Part shown: piece after piece, positions 1 to 10,330 of the stretch
Layout: each line of letters starts with the position of its first letter
Numbering within the stretch: the stretch's first letter is position 1
Origin: Cutibacterium modestum
GTDB lineage: Bacteria; Actinomycetota; Actinomycetes; Propionibacteriales; Propionibacteriaceae
Assembly (NCBI RefSeq): GCF_008326345.1
Contig: NZ_BJEN01000003.1
Location: 310,001 to 374,000 of the forward strand
DNA: 64,000 nt
Direction: 5' to 3'
Made by a program: the position numbers and the translations under genes
The notes under the pieces: generated by a model
What the model was told of the DNA's origin: nothing
The model's database searches: none
What the model saw: only the letters and a program-made list of their open reading frames with translations

Positions 1-2094
1 AATCTCGATGGGATCTGGAAGAGTTCACCCTCTTTTGGACCACAGCAGGACGCAGTAGCGGGTTCCTTGTACGCCATGACCGACAACATGGGGATTGGGA
101 GGCAGGACAGGCTGAACGCCAAACTTTTCAAGGCCTTACTCACAATGGATGCTTACGTTCTAGTCTCCGGGGGTGATCCGGAAATTCGTAAGATCCAGCA
201 GTGGTTGAATGGCCGGTATTGGCGGCGTAGTTTTGCAACGCTTATCCCTACGGAGGGACATTATTCACGCGATGTTCAGAAATTACTAATGAAGGCCCTC
301 CAATGTGAGTTTGGGATAGCAGACGCCTCCGTGAATGGGAATTTCGGGCCGGCGACCCGACAGCAGTTGGCGGCCCATAGTCTAAAGCCCGGTGACAGTG
401 GCGTTCTTGTCGAGTTGCTGTCTGCGGCCTGCGTCTTCAACGGTGCTGTTCCAAGCGGTGAAGGCATGGTTCATACGGTGTTCAAGCATGAGTTCGATGA
501 CAAGTTGGCATCGTACATCCGGGCATTTCAGGCGTTCAGCTTGCTACCCGTTACCAATCGCGTGGACTACGCTACTTGGTGTCAATTACTGGTATCTACG
601 GGCGATCCAAATCGCACGGCTCATGCATGTGATACGCGGTTCACAATCACTGAGTCGCTTGCACATTCGCTAGTCAAATCGGGCTACACGGTGGTAGGCC
701 GGTATCTTGATGAGCCCCCAGACAGCACGTTAGACAAGAAACTCAAAGACGGTGAACTCCAGGCCATCTTCGCTGGTAACATGAGGGTGTTTCCCATTTG
801 GCAATACAATGCACGCCGGCTGATCGATTTCTCCTTCGACTTTGGGTGGGAGCACGGGAACAAGGCACATGACCGTATGGTCCACTATGGTTTCAACCCA
901 GGTGCCATTGTCTACTTCGCGGTGGACTACGACGCGACCGATCCTGAGATTGACAGTAATATTATCCCCTATTTTCGGGGAATTCAGGCGGCCTTGGCTA
1001 GCCGAGGCCATGCCTATCGCGCCGGTGTCTACGGTAGCCGCAATGTCTGCTCGCGCGTGTCAGCGCAGACCTACACGGTCAGCTCCTTCGTCTCAGGGAT
1101 GTCGTGGGGCTACTCCGGCAACCTCGGGTTCCCCCTCCCGTACAATTGGTCATTCAACCAGATCCAGGAGTTTCGCTACTCTGCTGACCCGGACGGGGAA
1201 ATTGATTTAGACCGCGATGTGCACCGTATGAACATTGATCCAGGAATTGGCCCGGAGGGAGTGGGTGGGCATACACCGTCAAAACTGGAGGACGTGTTGG
1301 CTAAAGTCGACCAACTCCACGAGATGGCGGCGAAATTCGATGGAGGCACCAGCGACGTCGCCCTTATCAACAAGCGGGTGTTGGAGTTCCTTCGACACCC
1401 GAAGTACACCCGCGTCTACGCAGGTTGGAGGATCTTGCTCGGGCCCCTTGAAGAGGACTGGCTCACGGCAGCTACGAGCGAACTCCACTGGCGTCCGATC
1501 ACGTTCACGGATCCTGTTCACAATGAGACCGTGTCAATGGATCATCTCGCCGCGACTGCCAACGCCGTCATGCTTATGGGCTGGGGCCACGGGGAAAATG
1601 CGAACCGAGGCGATTTCGGGGGCTGGGGTGGTGACCTCTCGACCTTTTACGCCGATTGGATGAACAATGAGAGGAGTTATGCATCGGGCTACGCGTTCTG
1701 TATGGATCGGCTTGCCCATCGCAGCGTCGAGTCGTCCTTTGGTTTCTCGGACATGATCGAAGATGTGGATGGATACCTCTTGGGTCGGGCAATCCGGGCC
1801 GGTAGGCCCTTCAAGACGGTGCTGAGAGATTACGTGACTGGCCAGGCGATCACGACTCGCTTCCGCGAGTTCTACCGGCTACGGTTCAACTCCTCGTCCG
1901 ACGCTGTTGAGAAATCAGCTCGGGCTATGTTCTTTGATTCATCCGATCCGGTCTTGCACAAATTGCAAGTAGCGGCGGTGGAGGAACAGATCAACGAGAA
2001 AGCTCTGCTTCCGGGAGTACTGCCATCCAGCAAACTATCCCCGTTCTTTGCAGGTTTCGCCAAGGTCGTCAGCCAGCTGGCGGCAAGCGTGTGA
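1..2094 (+). CDS. DUF1906 glycoside-hydrolase-like, peptidoglycan-binding protein (5' end outside window)
   Basis: The frame is open to base 1 with no stop, so the true start lies upstream; TTG 67 or ATG 76 would cut into a domain. In order: the end of one repeat, a peptidoglycan-binding-like unit (bases about 150-470; SRDVQ and NGNFGPAT motifs), a DUF1906 domain (Rv2525c-like TIM barrel, about 640-1240, with YFAVDYDA carrying the conserved acidic residues), and a C-terminal domain of about 250 residues containing DHLAATAN and GGWGGDL. I recognise that last domain only as recurring in actinobacterial DUF1906 proteins. A role on cell wall or secreted glycan is inferred from the family; the substrate is unknown. 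The next gene overlaps or abuts the stop and encodes an exported protein. Confidence 0.75.
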   Translation, partial: NLDGIWKSSPSFGPQQDAVAGSLYAMTDNMGIGRQDRLNAKLFKALLTMDAYVLVSGGDPEIRKIQQWLNGRYWRRSFATLIPTEGHYSRDVQKLLMKALQCEFGIADASVNGNFGPATRQQLAAHSLKPGDSGVLVELLSAACVFNGAVPSGEGMVHTVFKHEFDDKLASYIRAFQAFSLLPVTNRVDYATWCQLLVSTGDPNRTAHACDTRFTITESLAHSLVKSGYTVVGRYLDEPPDSTLDKKLKDGELQAIFAGNMRVFPIWQYNARRLIDFSFDFGWEHGNKAHDRMVHYGFNPGAIVYFAVDYDATDPEIDSNIIPYFRGIQAALASRGHAYRAGVYGSRNVCSRVSAQTYTVSSFVSGMSWGYSGNLGFPLPYNWSFNQIQEFRYSADPDGEIDLDRDVHRMNIDPGIGPEGVGGHTPSKLEDVLAKVDQLHEMAAKFDGGTSDVALINKRVLEFLRHPKYTRVYAGWRILLGPLEEDWLTAATSELHWRPITFTDPVHNETVSMDHLAATANAVMLMGWGHGENANRGDFGGWGGDLSTFYADWMNNERSYASGYAFCMDRLAHRSVESSFGFSDMIEDVDGYLLGRAIRAGRPFKTVLRDYVTGQAITTRFREFYRLRFNSSSDAVEKSARAMFFDSSDPVLHKLQVAAVEEQINEKALLPGVLPSSKLSPFFAGFAKVVSQLAASV

Positions 2095-2108
2095 GAGGTT
2101 ATGCGGCG

Positions 2109-2798
2109 ATGTCACACAGTTCCCACAAAATCTCCCGTCGTGCCCTGCTGAGTGGTATGGCCGCAAGTGGACTAGCGGTCGCTCTGGTTCCCGAGGCCTT
2201 TGCCCTGCCACCGGTCCCGGCATCGCCCATCCAGCCTTCTCGCGCGCAACGATGGTCTGGGATGCGCAGCGCCAACGATTGGCCGATTGGTGCTGCTACT
2301 ACTACACAGCTCGTCGAGGGTGCAGGGATCGACGTGACTCTGACGACCGGTGCGCCGTCGGTCGTGCTACTGCACGCTTTGAGGCGCATCAACTACGAAC
2401 TTGTCTCATTGCGTCCCGGTGACGTGTCAGGGCTCCAGTATGACCGGAATGTTGCCTCACCGCAACGTTCCAACCTTCTGTCCGGAACGGCCTTCCTTTT
2501 TCGTGAGAGCTTTCTCCCCTACGGGTCAACGGGTAATCTTTTCCCCGATGAGATCGTTGTGCTGGAGGATATCGTTGCTGAGTCGCGAGGGGTCCTGGCC
2601 TGGGGTGGACATCTCATGGTGCCTGACCAGTCCTTGATCTACCTCGCGAAGGGGCCGACCGCACCCGAGGTGGGACGATTGCGGAGCCATTTCGACATGG
2701 TCGATCACGTGGATGCATCAGGAGGCGCTGGTACCGTGGATGCCTACTTACCTGAGCGGCGTGCGGCTGCTGTGCGAGAACTGAGGAGGCGCCGATGA
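2109..2798 (+). CDS. Tat-exported protein resembling an M15 D,D-carboxypeptidase without metal ligands
   Basis: ATG 2109 is chosen over GTG 2091 because GAGAGG lies about 10 bases upstream. The N-terminus is a twin-arginine signal (SRRALLSGMAASGLAVA, then AFA before the mature part), so export is by Tat. The mature region follows the M15_4/VanY layout: a SNxxSGTA block near residue 120, then a PYGSTGNLF block, then WGG near residue 165. The usual ligands are missing: SNHASGTAID reads as SNLLSGTAFL and the late MHF reads as LIY. It is therefore probably a non-catalytic homologue, perhaps a cell-wall-binding partner of the preceding DUF1906 protein. The fold assignment rests on motif spacing and is inference. 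Its stop overlaps the following lipoprotein start (ATGA). Confidence 0.6.
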   Translation: MSHSSHKISRRALLSGMAASGLAVALVPEAFALPPVPASPIQPSRAQRWSGMRSANDWPIGAATTTQLVEGAGIDVTLTTGAPSVVLLHALRRINYELVSLRPGDVSGLQYDRNVASPQRSNLLSGTAFLFRESFLPYGSTGNLFPDEIVVLEDIVAESRGVLAWGGHLMVPDQSLIYLAKGPTAPEVGRLRSHFDMVDHVDASGGAGTVDAYLPERRAAAVRELRRRR

Positions 2799-3223
2799 GG
2801 GGTCCTTGGTTCCTGGCTGTGATGACTGTGTGTGTGCTGTTCTGCTTCGGCTTGGCGGGTTGCAGCACGATCCAGTCTGAGACGGATGAGGATGTTGCTG
2901 GGCGAGCTGACTACGACCTGCCTGATGCGCTGCGCAAGGAACTTGATTCACGAGGGCTCACCTCTCCTACTGCGCGTGCGGACGCTGCGCAGACATGGTT
3001 CAACGAGACCAACCCGCCCGATGTCAACGTCGTCGATGAGTGGGTGGTGCGTTGGCGCCAGGGGACCCGGTTTCGTGTCGACCTGTATAGGCATATGAAG
3101 TCTGGCTCTCTGCTGCCACCTGACGTGGGAAAATCCGCTTCCTCGGTCGCGTGTCGGGTGTATGACGTGGCGCATGGTGTGACGGTCCAGCAGGTGGACT
3201 GCCCAAAGGAATCGCTGGATTAG
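2795..3223 (+). CDS. small putative lipoprotein
   Basis: 142 residues. A hydrophobic stretch ends in the lipobox LAGC near residues 20-23, so Cys23 should be lipidated and the protein held at the outer face of the membrane. The mature part is mostly charged and has two further cysteines near the C-terminus (SVACRVY, QVDCPK), which could form a disulfide. The start overlaps the previous stop by four bases (ATGA), which indicates translational coupling with the Tat-exported M15-like protein. I recognise no family. It looks like the third member of a cell-envelope module with the two upstream genes. Confidence 0.65.
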   Translation: MRGPWFLAVMTVCVLFCFGLAGCSTIQSETDEDVAGRADYDLPDALRKELDSRGLTSPTARADAAQTWFNETNPPDVNVVDEWVVRWRQGTRFRVDLYRHMKSGSLLPPDVGKSASSVACRVYDVAHGVTVQQVDCPKESLD

Positions 3224-3357
3224 TTACCCTGACACTGCTGTCCTTAGCCACCGGCTTGTACCCGCCAAGAGCGAACACCAGGTATCCCGGTCGAGCCGGG
3301 GTGCAGCTTCATCCGGAGGAACTGCTCGGTCTGGATGCTCATGGTATGCGCCACTGC

Positions 3358-3363
3358 CATACT
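3358..3363 (+). promoter_or_regulatory. probable -10 of pepN, near-leaderless
   Basis: TGC-CATACT resembles an extended -10 and sits 8 bases before the GTG start of pepN. No Shine-Dalgarno sequence fits between them. I infer a leaderless or nearly leaderless transcript. Confidence 0.35.
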
Positions 3364-3371
3364 CTGGTGGT

Positions 3372-5915
3372 GTGAGTTCGACGAATTTGACCCGTGAGGA
3401 AGCCCGTCACCGGTCTGAAATCATCAAGGTCGAGAGGTACCACGTCCGTATCGACGTACGTGGTGCTGACGCGGATGGCGCCACCCACTTCACCTCCAAC
3501 ACCAGGGTGCGGTTTTCCACCAAGGAACCCGACACCTTCCTGGACCTGCTCGACGGCGAGATCGAATCGGTCATTGTCAACGACGAGGAAATCGAGCCGG
3601 AGTACGACGGATCGCGTATTCAGCTCCACCGACTCCACACTCACCGCAAGAATCTCGTCATCGTCACCGCCAAGCTGCCCTATCAGCACACTGGGCAGGG
3701 CCTGCACCGCTTCGTCGATCCGGCCGACGGCAAGGTGTACCTCTACACTCACTTCGAAGCCGCCGACTCTCGCCGGGTGTACTCAGTGTTCGAGCAGCCC
3801 GACCTCAAAGCCCACGTCGACTTTGACGTCATCGCCCCGAGCGGCTGGCGGGTCGCCTCCAACCAGGTTCACGAGGACATTCGGGAGGAGGAAAATGGCC
3901 TCCTACACGACTTCGCCCTCACCCCGAGAATGTCTACCTATCTCACCGCCATTGCCGCGGGACCCTACGTGCGCTTCGATGATGAGTGGCATTCTCGGGA
4001 CGGTTCCGAGTCGATTCCACTGGGCATCTTGGCTCGCGCCTCGCTCGCCGAATACGTCGACCACGAAGAGATCTTCAAGATCACCAAACAGGGGTTGACC
4101 TTCTACCACCGTGCCTTTGATTACCCCTACCCATGGGGCAAGTACGACCAGATCTTCGTGCCGGAATACAACCTTGGCGCTATGGAGAATCCGGGCCTGG
4201 TGACCTTCACCGAGAACTACATCCATCGCGGCCCGGCGACCAGGTCTGAGCTTGCAGGGCGCACCAACACCATCCTCCACGAGATGGCTCACATGTGGTT
4301 TGGCGACCTCGTCACCCCCAAATGGTGGGACGATCTGTGGCTCAAGGAGTCCTTCGCCGAGTACATGGGCGCCCACGCCTCAGTTGCTGGCACCGAATAC
4401 CGCGAGGCGTGGACGAATTTCGCCGTCGGCCGCAAGGCTTGGGCCTATACCGCCGACCAGCAGTCGACGACGCACCCGATCGTCGCTGACATCGTCGATC
4501 TAGAGGCCGCCCGTCAGAACTTCGACGGCATCACCTACGCCAAAGGTGCCTCGGTGCTCAAGCAGCTGGTGGCCCATGTCGGCGTCGAGCAGTTCTTTGG
4601 CGCAGCCCGCCGCTATTTTCGTGAATTGGCCTTCTCGTCGGCCACCCTTGACGACCTCATCCGTTACCTGGAAAAAGCGTCCGGACGCGATCTGAGCTCC
4701 TGGGTCGACGCATGGCTCAAGACCACTGGTCCTGACGTTCTGCTACCTGAACTCACCATCCGTGACGGCGTCGTTTCCGAGCTGGCCGTGGTGTGCGATT
4801 CAGTTGACGCCCGCACCGGCCGCAACGTCAATCGTCCCCACACCCTGCGCGTCGGCCTGTACTCTCTGCGCGGTGACGATCTGGTGCGTGCCGACCTCGT
4901 CGACCTCACCATCTCCTCCCCACGCGCGCCGGTGCGTGAGGCTGCTGGCAAGCCGGCCCCCGACCTCATCCTCATCAACGACGACGACCTCACCTACGCC
5001 AAGGCGCGTCTCGGTGCCACTGGCACAAAGACCGCTCTTTCCCACTTGTCGGGCCTGGCCGAGCCATTGGCTCGCGCCCTGGTTTGGTCGATGCTATGGA
5101 ACTGCGTGCGCGACGCCAAGCTCAAGGTGCAAAATTACCTCGACGCGGCTGCCTTGCACAGCCCCAAGGAGACCGAACCGGCTATCCTCGCCACCGTGTT
5201 GCAGCAGCTACAAATGGCCGTCGAGAACTACCTGCCTGACTCTACCCGTGAAGATGCACGTCGCGCCGAAGCAGCCCGGGCTTGGCGAGGACTCGACGTG
5301 TCTGAGCCTGGCAGCGACCTCCAGCGTATTTGGGCGCGTCACGCCTTGGCCTTGTCGGCAGCCGATCCAGATTCGGTCGAGAGGACTCGAGGTCTGCTCG
5401 ATGGCGATGTCACCGGCTTGGTCGTCGATCCGGAGATGAGATGGCAGTCCTGGATGGCACTGGCTGCTCTGGGGCGGGCCAGCGCCGAAGACCTTGATGC
5501 TGAGCTAGAGCGTGACCGCACCAAGACCGGCGTCGCCCATCACATGGCTGCCCTCACCGCCCGTCCCGACGATGTCGCCAAGCAGGAGGCCTATCGCCGC
5601 CTACGGACCCCGGGAGAACTGTCCAATGAGCACTGTCTGGCTTATATCGACGGTCTGCGAACCCCGTTGGGTGTCGAGACCTTTGCCGATCTCAATAGCT
5701 CCTATTTCGATGATCTCGAGCAGATCTGGCAGGAGTTCCCGATCGAGATGGCTCAGCGGTTGGTCGTCGGGTTATTCCCCGACGGTGATGTTGCCGAGAT
5801 TGCTGATCGTTGGTTGGCAAGTCACCAGTCGGCCACTGGTGGTCTGACTCGAATGGTCAAGGAGCGCCGCGATGCGGCATCTCGTGCCGAGACCGCCCGT
5901 GACTTCAATAACTGA
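3372..5915 (+). CDS. pepN: aminopeptidase N (M1 family)
   Basis: 847 residues, the usual length for actinobacterial PepN. It removes N-terminal residues from peptides in the cytoplasm. The M1 signature is complete: GAMEN near residues 268-272 (substrate N-terminus binding) and HEMAH at 303-307 with the third zinc ligand Glu326 in LWLKESFAEY. The C-terminal half is the ERAP1-like helical domain. GTG 3372 is the start; the first residues (MSSTNLTREEA) match the family N-terminus. It stands alone and converges with an MFS gene only 20 bases downstream, with a short inverted repeat between the two stops. Confidence 0.95.
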   Translation: MSSTNLTREEARHRSEIIKVERYHVRIDVRGADADGATHFTSNTRVRFSTKEPDTFLDLLDGEIESVIVNDEEIEPEYDGSRIQLHRLHTHRKNLVIVTAKLPYQHTGQGLHRFVDPADGKVYLYTHFEAADSRRVYSVFEQPDLKAHVDFDVIAPSGWRVASNQVHEDIREEENGLLHDFALTPRMSTYLTAIAAGPYVRFDDEWHSRDGSESIPLGILARASLAEYVDHEEIFKITKQGLTFYHRAFDYPYPWGKYDQIFVPEYNLGAMENPGLVTFTENYIHRGPATRSELAGRTNTILHEMAHMWFGDLVTPKWWDDLWLKESFAEYMGAHASVAGTEYREAWTNFAVGRKAWAYTADQQSTTHPIVADIVDLEAARQNFDGITYAKGASVLKQLVAHVGVEQFFGAARRYFRELAFSSATLDDLIRYLEKASGRDLSSWVDAWLKTTGPDVLLPELTIRDGVVSELAVVCDSVDARTGRNVNRPHTLRVGLYSLRGDDLVRADLVDLTISSPRAPVREAAGKPAPDLILINDDDLTYAKARLGATGTKTALSHLSGLAEPLARALVWSMLWNCVRDAKLKVQNYLDAAALHSPKETEPAILATVLQQLQMAVENYLPDSTREDARRAEAARAWRGLDVSEPGSDLQRIWARHALALSAADPDSVERTRGLLDGDVTGLVVDPEMRWQSWMALAALGRASAEDLDAELERDRTKTGVAHHMAALTARPDDVAKQEAYRRLRTPGELSNEHCLAYIDGLRTPLGVETFADLNSSYFDDLEQIWQEFPIEMAQRLVVGLFPDGDVAEIADRWLASHQSATGGLTRMVKERRDAASRAETARDFNN

Positions 5916-5919
5916 GTAA

Positions 5920-5941
5920 CGCTGAGGCGGGTTGTTCAGCG
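5920..5941. terminator. possible shared terminator between pepN and the MFS gene
   Basis: CGCTGA (5920-5925) pairs with TCAGCG (5936-5941) around a 10-base loop, at the point where two convergent genes end. There is no T-run, so the call is weak. Confidence 0.3.
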
Positions 5942-7282
5942 GCGATGCTGTTTGGCAACCCGCCACTGGCGCGCCAGCGCCTCGCGCCAGGTGGGTACCG
6001 TCACGCCGTTGTCGGCCATGATCCGATACAGCCGACGCTGGTTGATTTCCAACCCGATCAACCCGATGGCGAAGAAGATGAGCTGAGTTGACATCGCCCA
6101 GCGGAACGCGCTGAGGGTGTATCGGCTGCCGGGGCACAGGACGTCGAGTAGTAAGCCGATAATCTCGATCTCTAAAAGACCGAAAAAGAAGCCGCCCGTA
6201 ATAGCCACGCCTGTGGCGGTGGCCAACCGGCTGCCTGGCTGGAAAGTGCGGGCCACGTCGAAGCCAACGTTTCCGCCTGGAAGTGAGATGCCCAGGCAGA
6301 TGATGAGGAGGAAAAGCATCCACAGCGGGGCGGGCCCCGGCCACACCAGGACGATCAGCCACGCCAGAGCAGAAGCGGTGATCATTCCTTCGATAAGGGT
6401 GCCACGACGAATAGGGTGGCGGCTGGTGAGGATGCCCGCTGTTGGTCCGGCAATGGCATTGGCGATGACGTAGACGGTCATGAGGGTCGATGCGGTGGCC
6501 GTCGAGCGTCCCTCAGCATGGGTGAGGTAAGGCATACCCCACATCAGCGAGAACACGATACCGGAGAAATTCGACGACATATGCGCCCAAAATGCCAGCC
6601 GCGTCGAGGGATGTTTGACAACCTCGACGACCTGGTGGGGGAGTTGCTTAACATTGGCGTCAGTGCGTTCCGGCTCCACTCCGGGCGGAGCGTCACGGAT
6701 GAAGAGAACTGTCAATGCGGCCGCTACCGCAGCACCACCGGCTGCCAGGAGGTAGGTGGAACGCCATCCACTGCTGTTCACCATGGCCACAAGGCTTACC
6801 GCCGAGACGACTTGTCCGAACTGGCCCAGCAAACCGGTGAGTTGGATTACCAGAGGGATCTGTTTAGCAGAGAACCACGCTGATACTAGCCGTACCGCGG
6901 CACCAAAAATGAAGGCGTCGCCGCAACCGACGAGGATGCGAGCCAGCACTGCTCCGCTGACGCTCCCGGCGAGTGCCATGACGACCTGCCCGATGGCCAT
7001 GACAATTGATCCGGCGGTGATGACGACCCTCGATCCCAATCGGTCGACGGTGATGCCGGCTGGAATCTGGAGCACGGCGTAGACCGCTAGCTGCAGCACC
7101 ATGAAGGTGGCGACGACGGAGGCGGGGGCGTTGAAATGGTCGGCTGCCGTCAGCCCCATGACGCCCAGCGAGGTCCGCTGCATGACCGCGAACCCGTATG
7201 CAACCACGGCGGTAATCCACACCACCCATGTCATGGCGACGCGACGACGAGGGTTCAATGTGGTGGTACGCACTTGGCTCAT
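5936..7282 (-). CDS. MFS transporter
   Basis: 448 residues with about 12 hydrophobic segments and a cytoplasmic loop in the middle (near residues 205-230). The first half carries the A-loop motif of MFS carriers in the form VDRLGSRV between helices 2 and 3. It belongs broadly to the MFS_1 group; the substrate cannot be read from sequence. It starts at ATG 7282 and is transcribed away from purL, with a 93-base gap holding both promoters. There is no operon partner. Confidence 0.85.
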   Translation of the reverse strand: MSQVRTTTLNPRRRVAMTWVVWITAVVAYGFAVMQRTSLGVMGLTAADHFNAPASVVATFMVLQLAVYAVLQIPAGITVDRLGSRVVITAGSIVMAIGQVVMALAGSVSGAVLARILVGCGDAFIFGAAVRLVSAWFSAKQIPLVIQLTGLLGQFGQVVSAVSLVAMVNSSGWRSTYLLAAGGAAVAAALTVLFIRDAPPGVEPERTDANVKQLPHQVVEVVKHPSTRLAFWAHMSSNFSGIVFSLMWGMPYLTHAEGRSTATASTLMTVYVIANAIAGPTAGILTSRHPIRRGTLIEGMITASALAWLIVLVWPGPAPLWMLFLLIICLGISLPGGNVGFDVARTFQPGSRLATATGVAITGGFFFGLLEIEIIGLLLDVLCPGSRYTLSAFRWAMSTQLIFFAIGLIGLEINQRRLYRIMADNGVTVPTWREALARQWRVAKQHRR

Positions 7283-7363
7283 GGTAAGACGTTCTGCCGC
7301 CGCGATGTGCCCTCAGGGGGGGCTTGCATCTTGGTCGAGGCGGCAATGACGCTACTCAACGGC

Positions 7364-7369
7364 TAGATT
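7364..7369 (+). promoter_or_regulatory. -10 of a probable leaderless purL transcript
   Basis: TAGATT lies exactly 6 bases before the GTG start, so transcription should begin at or next to the start codon. No Shine-Dalgarno sequence is present. purF and the M20 dipeptidase show the same spacing. Confidence 0.45.
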
Positions 7370-7375
7370 TGTCCT

Positions 7376-9634
7376 GTGGCAGACACAGTGGAGAACGCCG
7401 TCAGCACCCCCGACGTCGAGCAGCCCTGGGCTGAGTTGGGGTTGTCCGCCGACGAGTACCAGCGCATCCGGGAGATCCTGGGACGCCGCCCGACCGGCGG
7501 CGAGCTCGCCATGTACTCGGTGATGTGGTCAGAGCACTGCTCCTACAAGTCATCGAAGAAGTACCTTCGTCGATTCGGTGACCTTCCTCAGCAGACGCCG
7601 CTCGGCCCGTTGCTTGCTGGCATCGGAGACAACGCCGGTGTCGTTGATATCGGCAACGGATTAGCCGTCACCTTTAAGGCGGAGTCTCATAACCACCCCT
7701 CGTACGTCGAGCCTCACCAGGGTGCGGCTACCGGGGTCGGCGGCATCGTTCGCGACATCATGGCGATGGGAGCCCGCCCGGTCGGTGTCATGAATGCTTT
7801 GGCCTTCGGGCCACTGGACGCTCCGGATACTGCGCGTGTGCTGCCTGGTGCGGTCTCCGGGATCGCCGATTATGGCAACTGCCTTGGCTTGCCGACGATT
7901 GGCGGCCAGACCCTCTTTGACCCCACCTATTACGGCAATCCGCTCGTCAACGCCCTGTGCGTCGGGGTACTGCGTCACGAAGACTTGCAGTTCGCCAAGG
8001 CCTCAGGCGTGGGTAATCTCGTTGTTCTCTTCGGTGCGGCTACTGGCGGTGACGGTATTGGGGGTGCGTCGATTCTCGCCTCGGAGTCGTTCGCCGCAGG
8101 GGGTGAGTCGAAGCGACCCAGCGTCCAAGTGGGCGACCCCTTTATGGAGAAGCTGCTCATCGAGTGCACCCTTGACCTCTTTAACGCCGGGGTAGTTGAG
8201 GCTCTGCAAGATTTCGGGGCGGCCGGTATCTCCTGTGCCACTTCCGAGCTGGCTAGTGCTGGCGACGGTGGTATGCACGTCGAGCTCGACCGCGTCCCGC
8301 TGCGCGACCCGAACCTCGCTCCCGAGGAGATCCTCATGAGTGAGTCCCAGGAGCGGATGGCCGCAGTGGTGTGCCCCGATCAGCTTGACCGCTTTATGGA
8401 AATCTGCGCCCACTGGGGCGTTGCTGCCACCGTCATTGGTGAGGTCACTGACACTGGCCGCCTTCACATCGACTGGCATGGTGAGCGGATTGTTGACGTC
8501 GATCCACGGACGGTTGCTCACGACGGCCCGGTCCTCGACATGCCGGCCGCGCGCCCGTGGTGGATCGACGAGCTCAACGGGAACGACGCTAATGCGTTGC
8601 CGCGTGATAACTCCGGTGAAGGTCTTGCTGGGGCGCTGCTGGCCCTCGTTGGGTCTGCCCAGCTGTGCGACCGGTCCTGGATCACCGACCAGTACGACCG
8701 GTTCGTGCGTGGCAATACTGTGCTCGCCCAACCAAATGATGCCGGCATGATTCGCGTTGATGAGGAGACGGACCTCGGCATCGCGCTATCCCTGGACGCT
8801 AACGGTAGGCAAACCACCCTTAACCCGTACCTGGGTGCTCAGCTTGCTTTGTGCGAGGCCTACCGGAATGTGGCCGTCACGGGTGCCACCCCGGTGGCCG
8901 TCACGGACTGCCTCAACTACGGTTCGCCCTACGACCCCGACGTCATGTGGCAATTCGACGAGACCATCCTTGGTCTGGTTGACGGCTGCCGCGAGCTCGG
9001 CGTTCCCGTGACGGGCGGCAACGTCTCCTTGCACAACCGCACTGGAGACGAGTCGATTCGTCCAACTCCGCTAGTTGGCGTCCTCGGCGTTATTGACGAT
9101 GTGCATCGTCGCATTCCGTCGGCCTTCGCCCACGACGGCGACGCCGTTGTGCTGCTGGGAACGACGAAGTGCGAGTTCGGTGGATCGGTCTACGAGGACG
9201 TCATCCACGCTGGCCACCTGGGCGGTATGCCCCCGATGCCTCATCTGGATGCCGAGAAGGCTCTGGCTGCGGTAATGGTGGAAGCGTCAAAGCGCGGTCT
9301 GCTTTCTAGCGCTCACGACCTATCCGATGGCGGCCTGGCCCAGGCGCTTGTGGAGAGTTGCCTGCAAGGGGGACTTGGCGTGTCGGTGAGTCTGCCTGAG
9401 GGTGAACCGTCGGTGATGTTGTTCTCCGAGAGTCCTGCTCGGGCCATCGTCTCGCTGTCCGGTGCGGACTATCGCGAGTTCAAGGAGCTGTGCCAGGAGC
9501 ACGGCGTGCCGGTCGCGCGTATTGGCGAGGTCATCGATCACGGTGAGTTCGAGGTCAATGGTCTGTTTAGCCTCCCTTGTGAGGAGATCGAGCGAGCCTG
9601 GCGCAGGCCGATTCCGGGTGCAATGGGGGAATGA
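7376..9634 (+). CDS. purL: phosphoribosylformylglycinamidine synthase subunit PurL
   Basis: 752 residues, the small PurL type that works with separate PurQ (glutaminase) and PurS, neither of which is in this window. It converts FGAR to FGAM using ATP and glutamine-derived ammonia in de novo purine synthesis. Visible features are the N-terminal [10 protein letters not shown] motif, the ATP/Mg site around [20 protein letters not shown], and two PurM-like halves, the second starting near residue 440. GTG 7376 is the start, with a promoter directly before it. Downstream lies about 1.2 kb of decayed DNA. Confidence 0.96.
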   Translation: MADTVENAVSTPDVEQPWAELGLSADEYQRIREILGRRPTGGELAMYSVMWSEHCSYKSSKKYLRRFGDLPQQTPLGPLLAGIGDNAGVVDIGNGLAVTFKAESHNHPSYVEPHQGAATGVGGIVRDIMAMGARPVGVMNALAFGPLDAPDTARVLPGAVSGIADYGNCLGLPTIGGQTLFDPTYYGNPLVNALCVGVLRHEDLQFAKASGVGNLVVLFGAATGGDGIGGASILASESFAAGGESKRPSVQVGDPFMEKLLIECTLDLFNAGVVEALQDFGAAGISCATSELASAGDGGMHVELDRVPLRDPNLAPEEILMSESQERMAAVVCPDQLDRFMEICAHWGVAATVIGEVTDTGRLHIDWHGERIVDVDPRTVAHDGPVLDMPAARPWWIDELNGNDANALPRDNSGEGLAGALLALVGSAQLCDRSWITDQYDRFVRGNTVLAQPNDAGMIRVDEETDLGIALSLDANGRQTTLNPYLGAQLALCEAYRNVAVTGATPVAVTDCLNYGSPYDPDVMWQFDETILGLVDGCRELGVPVTGGNVSLHNRTGDESIRPTPLVGVLGVIDDVHRRIPSAFAHDGDAVVLLGTTKCEFGGSVYEDVIHAGHLGGMPPMPHLDAEKALAAVMVEASKRGLLSSAHDLSDGGLAQALVESCLQGGLGVSVSLPEGEPSVMLFSESPARAIVSLSGADYREFKELCQEHGVPVARIGEVIDHGEFEVNGLFSLPCEEIERAWRRPIPGAMGE

Positions 9635-10330
9635 TCAGAAAGAAGCCACCATTCGATGGCTGCGCAGAGACTGTAACTCGCCGGGTACAAGGACAAAGCC
9701 CTCATCCCGGCCGCGACTGGCAAATGCGGGTATACCTGGCCCGTCTAATCCACGCTATTGCGAGATGCATACGTTCGTTATGGATGAGACGACGTGGTGC
9801 AGGCTAAGCGCCCTCTTGTCGAAGATGGTTATTTTCTGGCTAAAAGTGGAGGGTTACCTCATCGCTTACGAGGCTGACATTGTGCGTGGGCTCGTGGTCG
9901 GCCTCAAAGGCTATTCCCAGCCCGTCACCAGCGAAGCCCGGGGCGGAGCCATCTTACCCGTTGCACTTGTCGCGCTACGCCAATATCTGGAAACCCCGGG
10001 CTCGAGGCCAGCTCATGGTGGAATACGCTGAGGCGTGATTTCATGAATATCCATATCCTGACGCGCGCACGGAGTTCTCTAGCATACGGCGGTGCGCGAG
10101 ACGATCAGAATGACTGCGATTTTCGGTGAGATCACGTTGGCCCCGCTAGTACAGACTGCGGAGGGGACGCAACGCTTTATATTGCCTATCGGAAGGGTCT
10201 GGGCGACGTGGGGGAGAACCTACCCGAGGAGTTTTCCGACACCGCTGCCGCAGTCGTCAGCGTCATCGATCCTGTTCTCGATAGGTTAGACGACGGGGCT
10301 GTAGGCACCCCGTCGAACGGAGTTGGATGA
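9635..10330. other. non-coding or decayed stretch without an intact gene
   Basis: About 700 bases with no gene of normal codon use. One stretch (about 10130-10330, plus strand) has a coding look: an open frame reading ATLYIAYRKGLGD, an acidic region, and a stop at the TGA of GTTGGATGA. It lacks a start because a stop lies just upstream. Another open stretch (about 9790-10030) ends in LPVALVALRQYLETPG. I cannot assign either. They look like remains of genes lost from this site. Confidence 0.4.
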
